DNA of 57,773 bases from Syncephalis plumigaleata (Eukaryota > Zoopagomycota > Zoopagomycetes > Zoopagales > Piptocephalidaceae), in the NCBI GenBank assembly GCA_025201365.1, contig JAIXMF010000044.1:1-57773 (forward strand), written 5' to 3'. Made by a program: the position numbers and the translations under genes. Each line of letters opens with the position of its first letter. The stretch's first letter is position 1. Positions 48,601 through 57,773 of the stretch are shown piece after piece. The notes below the pieces were generated by a model. The model did not search any database, had not been told where the DNA came from, and was given only the letters and a program-made list of their open reading frames with translations.

Positions 48601-51600
48601 CGACTACTCATTCACAACTCGATAAACAAGATGATGAAGAACAAGATAGAGAGATACAAGAAGATACGACAGAGGGTGACGATTCTAATAAGGAGCAGCG
48701 TAAATCGACATTAGCCATCCTAGTTGAAGAAGCAGCCAATGAAGGTGGTGTTTGTGCATCTGATTCAAATCAACAAGAAGAAGAAGAAGAGGACAAGCAG
48801 GAGGAAGAGGAAGAAGAGGAGGAAGAGGAATCTACGGCTGCTATCCTGACTGAACCAGTTCTATCCAATGGTGCTACATCATTACATGAAGAGGATGATG
48901 ATGACAATGAAGACAGTATTGATACACCATTCGGTCATGCAATGATGGCCAGTTCAACTATGCAATCCTCGATGGAATTTACGAGTACACCTCAACTGCC
49001 TCCGGTCAAATCGCTTGATATCGTTGAACCGATGGAATCTGAATTGGATGCACCAATGCAACATGAATCGAGTCATAATTCCATTTTATTACAAGCTACA
49101 CCGTTGCCATTACTCGACACGGCCGCATCAACACTTCCCTTACTCGCGTCGGATGACTGGCCACCTGTATCGGCAGATGATGAATCGGTATTCTCACCTA
49201 TTCTACCGGAAGACCCTTCACTAACTGGTCAGCATCATCTTGGTGGTAGTAGTAGTAGCAATGGTATGAATGGTAATAATAAGCTTGATAATGAAGTGAA
49301 CATTATACCTACTACTAGTATAACATTGGATAACTCGTTAGCGATACCATCAGAGGATGTTTCTTCCAATGCCACTTCATCTAAGGGAAAAGTACGTCGA
49401 CGCTCTTCATTACGCCTCATTCGTCGATCACGTACATTCGGTGATACTAATACAACATCATCAAGTAAAAGTAAATTGAAATCACATAAGAAACAAACGA
49501 AACAGAATACAGCTGGACTATCTCTCAATACAACAGCAGCTTCAGCTTCAGCTTCTTCTTTACTAATACCATCGACGCAATGGGGTGCAGCCGATCTTCA
49601 TCAAGGTCAAGCAACGTTGACACCATCTCAAGTGCCCACGATTACTACACCTATACCAACTAGTCCTAATGCCACGATAGATCCCACTAGTGCATGGTCA
49701 TTGTCACGCTCGTTAGATAGTACACCACATCCACCATTCAATGGCATGGCTACCTCACCTACAAATGCTATTGCTATTACTACTGCTACAAGTGGTATTA
49801 GTGGTAAATCCACTTCACATCCTATGATGATATCACGATCTATGGGACATCAGCGTCATCGTAGTGGTGGTAGTCATGGTAGTGGTAGTCATAGTTACGG
49901 CACATACTATCCATATCCATCTAGATCACATCGATTCAACTCGCTAGATCACAAGGTGGATCCAGATCGATTCATGTCATTAACGGCTAGTGCACATGGT
50001 GCTACCAATCATATCGATGCACTATTAGGCGATGAGGGTTGGTTATCGGCAGATGGTACACGATGGATTCCACCCGCGGAGACACCTTCATTGAACACGC
50101 CACATAATGTGTTACATCATCGTGGTGCCAATTCCATCGATGAGAGTTATGCCGCATTATCGAGTGCTACTCCCACCGCGAATACAGGCATGGCAGCAGC
50201 CACTGCATTGGGTCGACACTTGCTCGAGGGTTACAATCGTGAGATTCATGCTGTATTGGGTGGATCATTGGGTACCACCATTAATAATACTGGTATGCAA
50301 CGATCATTATCGGAACAATGGCCGGCAGCCACTCCCATGACACCATCTGCCTCTTCATTATCCATTGAAGCCAAACGACTAGCCAAGAAGAGTAGTGAAG
50401 AGGAAAGAAGTGGTGGTGGTGGTGATAGTAGTAGTAACAGTAAAGCTGGCAATGTTGATCCATTTGCTGACACGTATAGTCCATTAACCGATACATTTAG
50501 TATGACATTATCAGAATCCTATGATAGTTATCGTCATCCACATATGTCATTGGGTATGTCACCTATAGGAGCATCCTCTGTAGTGTCACCTCCACCGACA
50601 TCTGCAGCAGCAGGAGCAGTAGTAGAAGCAGCAGGAACATCAGCGACATCACCAACAGTGGCAAATCAACCACCTACACCGATTACTACTCGTAAATTCA
50701 TGCGTAAATTGTCATTTGTTAATCAGCCAGCAGTCTCTCATGTAAGTGATTATAGTAGCTAGTTGTCTATTTACTAATAATAGTAAAAATAACAATAGGT
50801 TAGAATAGGTGGCGGTGTTCTCTCCTTGGATACACCCATGGTAACACCAGGAGATGATTCATTTCCTCATGGTTCCTACATGGATCAACGTGATATAGCA
50901 AGGGAAAAGAACGAGCATGACGAAGAAGTAGATGAGGAAGAGGAGAATGATGAAATAATGGATCATTCTAGTACAGAAGGTGTATTTACATTTGATAAAG
51001 AGACATTGAACATGGATAATAATACGCGTATCTCACATGGAACAGAAGAGGTAAGTAAATGAACTAATGAACTAATTAATTACTTTATTAATTAACTATT
51101 GTATTAGATGTCAATGGATAATCATGATATTACTTCAGCATCACCAGTTAATATACCTGTTCTAGGTCCTATTCCATCTCCACGAGCAGGTATGTCTCCT
51201 ATTATTTGTTATTACTAGTGTTACTAATTGTTATATAGCTCGATGGGGTGCCATGACCCGATCTCAACTTGATCGAATTGAAGAGAGTGGACATAGTACA
51301 TTAACCACACCGCAATATGAGAAACGACTAGGATTGGCTATGTCTGGTAATACGTCATTGCCATCATCACCATCGAGAGCAGTAACGACATCGACATCAT
51401 CACCGGCATTACCGCCTAATCATCTTGCATTGCCTAATAACAATTATATGGATTCTAAATCATCGACACAAACAACCTATAGTAGTGGTAGTGGTATGGG
51501 AGTACCACTATTGGCACAACTACCATTATCTGCAGTAGGCGAGATGAATAACTACGGTAATGAGTTTCCATTCCATGCTACACCTAATGAATGGACACAA

Positions 51601-54600
51601 GCTAATAGAAATCTATATAATGAAGTAAGTAGATGAGTAACAATCATGCTAGTAACCATTAGTGATTAATATAATAATCATAGAATAATGAAGATGAAGA
51701 AGATGACGATGAAGATGCTAAATCATTCTCATCTCCACCATGTTTTGCTCATCAATTAGCGAGTATGCATGAATTTGCTATGCGTGGTGATCTCGATAGT
51801 AATGAAGATGAAGAAGGCGACGATGATTATGATAAGGAGATGCAACAACATCGTTTACTATTCCCTAGATCTACTAATGTCGATCATATGATGGATAGTA
51901 GTACTGATTCTGCGTTGCCATCACCGTCTATTGACACCATCACATCTAATGATTCGGATATGGCTAGACCTGTATCAACGCATAGCGTTGAACGATCATT
52001 ATTTGGACCGCGTGACAATAATGGTGGTGGTCTACATGAACAAGGAGGCAGCAGTATATTCTACACATCATCGACAACGGGTATTGACAATGCAGATACC
52101 ACGATACCCTCCTCTGACCTATCCTCGGAACGACTGGATCCAATTCGATTCAGTTTATTAACACGTATATCGGATCAGTTATACTCGCAAGAGATGCGTA
52201 ATAACTTTGGTGTACCCACCGTACTTGCTGTTGGTGAATGGTTAGCCATTGGTACATCCAGTGGTATGGTAGTACTCTACGATCATGCACAGAATCTACG
52301 TACTATACTACGTCGTAAGTTGATATGGTTATGTTACTATGTTGTTATGTTGCTCATCTTGCTTGTGTATAGATATGGGTGTGGTGACTGCCGTGGCCGT
52401 TTCAGCACATGGTCTATTTGTATTGGCGGGATTCGCTGATGGATCTATTGTAGTATGGGATGTACGCAAGAACATCATTATTCGACACATTGAACCCATT
52501 CCTATTGAGTCGAACTCGCCACCTGCATCGCCTTACTTGCAACAAATGAAGCATACAGCACAGCGATTGATCAAGTTAACCACGACTGTTGCCAATGCTA
52601 ATACTAATACTACCACTAGTGGCACAACGAGTACCACAGCATTGTCAGCATCAACACGTAATCATCAAGGACATGAATGGGGATCGGCTATTCTACATGT
52701 AGAATTCGTAGGACAACAATCCTATGAGATTATTAGTGCTGATGATCAGGTAATGAATGATATGATGACTATTCTATGATATTTACATATATATTGTATA
52801 TTATATATTGATAGGGCCTAGTATTCCTACATCGTTTGGCTAAAGTGCCGGTTATTCGGCCAGTGGACACCATTCACATATTAGGACGTCGTCGTCGTAA
52901 TGGCCCATTATCGATGACGGCACAGGGAATGCAACCACCTAGACAAGCAGGCACCATTCTATGCATGTCATCTCTATCCACTGGTGTAATTAGTCATCCT
53001 GCCGATACTTACTCGTTTATGGCGATTACTACTCCCATTAAGGTGAGTCGTACTTTATAGTAATACATTAACAGCGTATTGATTGATGTTGTTATTAGAT
53101 GCTCATTATTAGTACGAAGCCACGTATTGAAACACATTTCAAGGTGATGCGATCCGAGAAATTAGTAGCAGCCACCATGGAAGAGGAGGGATTTATGGCC
53201 ACCTGTGGATCTACAGCATGGTATTCCGCTACACTTGATGAAGGAGGTAAGTTTCATTCTATTAATTAGTTTATTTACTGATTGATTAATTATTTGCAAG
53301 TAGAAGCGGCCGATCCATTACTCGCTTACAGTTGGGATAATCGATTAGCGATCCTGCGTGTCATTGGTGATTCTGTTGATAATGTGGATACATCAGCATC
53401 CAAATCATCAACATCACGTAGTACTGCCGGTATACTCGGCATGAAACGTGCCAATCTACCGCGTATTACATTTGTGTATGTTAATGAATGGCGAGGACCA
53501 TGTCCCATTGTTGCTATGCAATGGGTAACACGTAAAGTAAGTAATACACATAATGTGTATACATATAAGTAGACTAATGGCATTACATTCAATGTTAGAT
53601 GCTTGTTTTGTATACGAGTGAAGATGAAATACTCGTATTCGATCGAGTGGCCAATCAAGTTACCGAACGTTGTGATCTACGTGCTATTCGACTTGTTAGC
53701 AATAATCGATTAATGCCACGTCGTGATCATGCATTGTATCATAATAGCAATAACGAGGAGGAGGAAGCATGGCCTGAAGTTGAAATGGAATTGGCCTACT
53801 ATCAAAGTGTACGAGCACACAAAGGACGTGTTTATTTACTAGTAAGTTCTAGACTATTTTAGTAGTTAATAATAATCATCATATTAATCATATTATTAGG
53901 GAGTCGATCGATTATGGATGGGATTACCGTTAACGTGGTCTGATCGTATCGATGCTTGCGAACAGAATGGTGAACTACTAAAGGCATTGGATATCGGTGT
54001 GGCATTGATTAAAGGCGCACCTGGTCTATCCACTGTTGGCCTACCGGATGATGACCTACAACGACGTGTAGTTGTGGGTGCACGCTTGATGCAATTAATG
54101 CGTAAAGCCACCAGTATGACATTTGCCATTGAACGTGTCGGACAACGTCATCCGCGTAGTTGTCGCGATTTAGCGCGTGCCTGTATTGACGCCAGTCTAT
54201 GTATCGGTATTGAGTCGTTCTTATTCGACGAGATTTACGAGGCATTCCACGAGCATCATTGTCGGCATTGGTTCCTCGGTGGATTAGCCAAGGCGATACG
54301 TCGTGGTCGTATTCGTTTATTACCACCGGTGGTAGCGCAGGATTTAATCGTATATCTACGCGGTCGACCTAGATTACTTGAGACCGTGTTACTACAGCTG
54401 GATCTCTCCACGCTAGATATCGATACTGTGGTGTCGCTATGTCGTCGCGACGGTCTATGGGATGCGCTCATTTGGGTGTGGACACGCGCCGTACACGATT
54501 GGATCAGTCCCACGGTGGAACTATTAAAGATGGCGCGTTTATTGGCGGGTAGTTCGGAACGACGTGTCAAGGAGATTCTCGACAAGTTACTCGCCTACTT

Positions 54601-57600
54601 TGACCACGTACTACAAGGAAGATGGTTCCCATCACCGATTGTCTCGAGTCAATCCGCCTCGAATCGCTACTGGGACGAGCAACGCGCCATTATTAATGAT
54701 GAACAAGTGTGCAACGAGGCGAAGCAATCGATCTATCGCTTTATATTCTCACTACAAGCAATCCGTTGGCCGGAACATCACGAACCAAATGAGATGGTGT
54801 CCACAGATGGTATATTGAAACAAGTGATTGGCCATGAAGATATTAATGATCTACGACCCTACCCGTACCTGTCACTATTACTTGATTATGGTCCAAAGCG
54901 ATGGCTCGACACACTAGAAGCATCGTTTAAGGATGAGAAATTCTTTGATCAATCATCGACATCGACATCGGATGCACCGGATGCGCCGGATGTATCAGAT
55001 GCACCACCTGCAGTAACACGACAAATGATTGTAGACGCGCTAATTCGATGTGTGTCACCTTATGCACGCGATAATTTTGCTACTGTATCAGCGACATTTG
55101 TATGTATATTCCTTGCTCGTCAACTACACCATCATCATAAGCATATTCACTTGGAGTCGGTCACGATTGAGGCCATTCTATTACGATTAACCACGGACAC
55201 GACCACCACATTGCACGGTGCTACCGGAGATGCACGTCAAGCGGCCGTGCAAGAACTACTAAAGGTCTACGTATCACCACACACCAAGCAAATGATCGAA
55301 CTGTACGAGCAGGCCGGATTCTACCGTGTACTCGAGACCGTCTATCGTAATGAACACAATTACGGCAAGGTAGTCGAGACGTATCTACGTGATATCGAAC
55401 GACGTCATCAAGTATTCGATTGTATACGTCGTTTACTAAGCGATAAAAGTCGATCGGTAGAGAAGGGTCGTTTATTGGAGAAGAAACGCGCGCACGTACG
55501 TGCTTCCGTTATGGAATTGATGCCGCAACTCGTTAGGGTAGACGGTAGTCAATGCGCCAAATTAGTAACCGATCTATTCGAGGAGCAACACGAGGAGGTG
55601 GTTAAACAATTGGAACCAGATGGCACGCTTGTCTACGCGTATCTACGCGGTCTATTCGAGGCCAGGCAACGTATTCGACGTGCATTAATGAGAAGACGTG
55701 CACGTCAAGCGAGCGATCTAGCAAGTTCGAGCACGACCTTCGATCCTAGTTCGAGCGATCAAACGACCATGAACCAATTGAACAGTCTACCGGGATTACC
55801 CCAATTACTCGGACGATATATCGAGTTGCTATGCGAACGACAACCCTCGCAAGTACGCGCGTTCTTAGCAGATCACGAAGAAGATGGCATCTGGCTTGAT
55901 AGCGCATTAACCGTTTGTCGTTACTACGAGGTGACCGATGCAGTCGTGTGGATACTAGAACGTCGTGGCGAGCTTGGTGCAGCACTCGAGGCAATCCTAG
56001 TCAAGGTGCAAGATTGCGTCATTCAAGTGACGAAACAATTGGCGCGTGAAGCGAGCGAACAATTCAACGATGCCGCTGCCTCCGTCACAAGTGACTGGCA
56101 TCCACATTGGTCTAGTAGTGAACGACCACATCCTCATCATCAGCATCATCGATTCATGGTATCAATTACACCACGTCCACCCACCACAGATGTTTATCGT
56201 GCAGTCGATGCCATTGTATTACATTTGCGTATGGCGGTAGAATTATGTGAACGAGTTAGTACACGCGTATTGACTACTACAGCTGATACACCGGAACATA
56301 GAACGCTAGAACGACAAAGTGAAGATTTATGGTTTATGCTGCTAGTGCAGTTCGTTGATGCTTATCGTACACTGATGGCTGCAGCTACTGAACAGCATCG
56401 ACCATCGCAATCGCAATCATCGTTCGCTCGTCGTTACAGGCATGATGATACGTCATCAGTCTCGTCGGCAGCATCATCGCCATCACCATCGATTATACCA
56501 CCTGCGCAAGAACCACTCGATCCATCCAGTCAAATGATACGCGGTGGACTACATGAAAGTTTAACGGAACTATTACAAGCAACGGCATCATCGGGTGTTT
56601 CATTACCTAAACTATTACTACGTCTAGTACAATCGGAAGATGATGATCCCAATATTATGACTACTAATAGTAATAGCAATGAAGGAGATGATGATGATGT
56701 GGAAGAGGATGAAGATCATATGTCGACGAAAAGTCATCAAGAATCGACGCCACGTCTATTCGCCGATCTACGTGATGTCTTTTTCGGTATGCTTGATCTG
56801 TACAAGTTCGAAGCGCAATTACGTCGTGTTGCTCATCGACTCATTGAATCGGACGTGTTTAGCGAGATGCGTCTCTCCGTGCACACTCGAAGCCAAGGCT
56901 GGCGTGTAACGAATGGAGGTGACTGCGATCGATGCCATCGTCGTTTATGGTTAGACGCGCGTAATCCACAGGCACGTATTCCCGTTAATGCCATGCAAGT
57001 ATTCGATGCACCACTTCGTTGGCCACACCATGCCACAACTACTACCACTAGCACTACTAGTAGTAATGGTAAAGAACCAGCAAATGGTAAACGAGCAATG
57101 TCTACCTTTTCATCGCTGCCTACTCTAGGTAAACGTGCAATGAGCTACGATCGACGTATGTCATCCAGTCATAGTATTATGGGTAGTAACACCATGATGC
57201 TCATGACATCCTCTTCTCTCTCGACGACAGCAAAGGAATTATCCGTCGTTTCCTATTGTTGTGGACATGCTTTCCATCAAACTTGCTTACTACCTTCACC
57301 ACCTAGTAATACAAACAACACAAACAACACAAACAGCAGTAATAATGGTGGTGGTGCGCTACATATATCACGACAAAACTCGCTCGTGTCCTCATTGTCT
57401 ATGCAAGGCCGGTTATTGTCGCCACCTTTGTCGCCCTCTACCTCATACCAACCACCGTTACCCGGTAATGTAGCGAGATCGCCTTATCCATCGAGTGATC
57501 AACAAAGCGAAGAAGCACAAGAGATTCAACTCTTCTCGGCATCATCACGACCATCCGAGTCATTGAACGTACCATGTCCCGTATGTCATCCACCACGCTT

Positions 57601-57622
57601 ACTAAATCATCAAATAATATAA
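45624..57622 (+). CDS. VPS8: VPS8, CORVET tethering complex subunit, with giant N-terminal extension (3,763 aa)
   Basis: VPS8 is the Rab5-binding subunit of CORVET, which tethers endosomes for early fusion. Thirteen exons (45624-47513, 47576-48472, 48540-50741, 50799-51050, 51108-51189, 51239-51624, 51684-52314, 52373-52749, 52815-53042, 53099-53246, 53304-53536, 53599-53841, 53900-57622) join in frame to 11,292 nt. Residues 1 to about 2,050 are disordered, first acidic, then Ser/Thr-rich. From ~2,060 there is a WD40 propeller (VGEWLAIGTSSGMVVLYD; VLAGFADGSIVVWD), then the clathrin-repeat-like helical region with the VPS8 signature LDIDTVVSLCRRDGLWDALI, and a C-terminal RING-H2 (CDRC near 3532, CCGHAFH near 3643, CPVC near 3748). 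Known VPS8 proteins are about 1,300-1,450 residues, so the extension is exceptional. Exon 11 could also start at 53301 (AAG acceptor). Whether translation begins at 45624 or later (45717) is open. Confidence 0.9.
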
Positions 57623-57773
57623 TAGTACTTGCACTAGTAACAACAACAATAATAAAATATGCAATTAATCGTAACACAATTTATTCTATGAACCTATGTA
57701 ATATACAATATATAAAACTGGGGATGGACAATGAGGTCATTAACCATTGTGCTCACGTGTAACTGGAGATATT
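57623..57773. other. 3' UTR of VPS8 and right edge
   Basis: AT-rich sequence after the VPS8 stop, with an AATAAA-like signal at about 57650. Nothing else is visible before the end of the window. Confidence 0.5.

Overview
The window is a nuclear contig from a fungus. Velvet, PX-PH-RhoGAP (Bem3-type) and a VPS8-type CORVET subunit are all present, nearly every gene has short spliceosomal introns (about 50-120 nt, donor GTAAGT, branch point near TACTAAT, acceptor TAG), and intergenic DNA is AT-rich with many simple repeats. I infer an early-diverging lineage (Mucoromycota/Zoopagomycota-like) rather than Dikarya, with moderate confidence; no rRNA, tRNA, CRISPR array or transposon could be supported.

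Layout. 0.7-16.4 kb is housekeeping: a velvet regulator (+), an unidentified helical protein (+), 6-phosphofructo-2-kinase/fructose-2,6-bisphosphatase (-), Arp2/3 subunit ARPC3 (-), an AANAT-like N-acetyltransferase (+), a hexose transporter (-) and a SANT plus U-box-like protein (-). 16.7-28.6 kb is an accessory block of secreted products, all on the minus strand: two paralogous small secreted proteins inside a ~1.7 kb duplicated segment, a secreted GH20 beta-hexosaminidase, and between them a micro-exon gene. 30.6-38.9 kb holds a Bem3-like RhoGAP and a TMCO4/DUF726 hydrolase (+). 39.2-44.2 kb is a second micro-exon gene (-). 45.6-57.6 kb is a giant VPS8 (+).

The main discovery is the pair of micro-exon genes. 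Each starts with a normal exon encoding a signal peptide, then continues as dozens of exons of exactly three nucleotides (one codon each), every one bounded by an AG acceptor and a GT (rarely GC) donor, with a branch-point-like sequence in most introns. Gene A (21439-25417) has 48 coding exons, 43 of them single codons, at a regular ~83-bp period, and spells an 87-residue secreted protein with four mature cysteines. Gene B (39176-44236) has 63 coding exons, 51 of them single codons, and spells a 123-residue secreted protein. Frame is kept across every junction up to a stop codon in the last exon. Gene A introns are visibly related copies of each other; gene B introns are more divergent and use relaxed donors, and one double-length intron contains a candidate zero-length exon (recursive splice site).

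Other genes fit a genome that handles tiny exons and unusual donors: ARPC3 has a 6-nt first coding exon, PFKFB a 14-nt internal exon, and GC-AG introns with the donor GCAAGT occur at least eight times. All calls come from reading the sequence; no search, alignment or RNA evidence was available.
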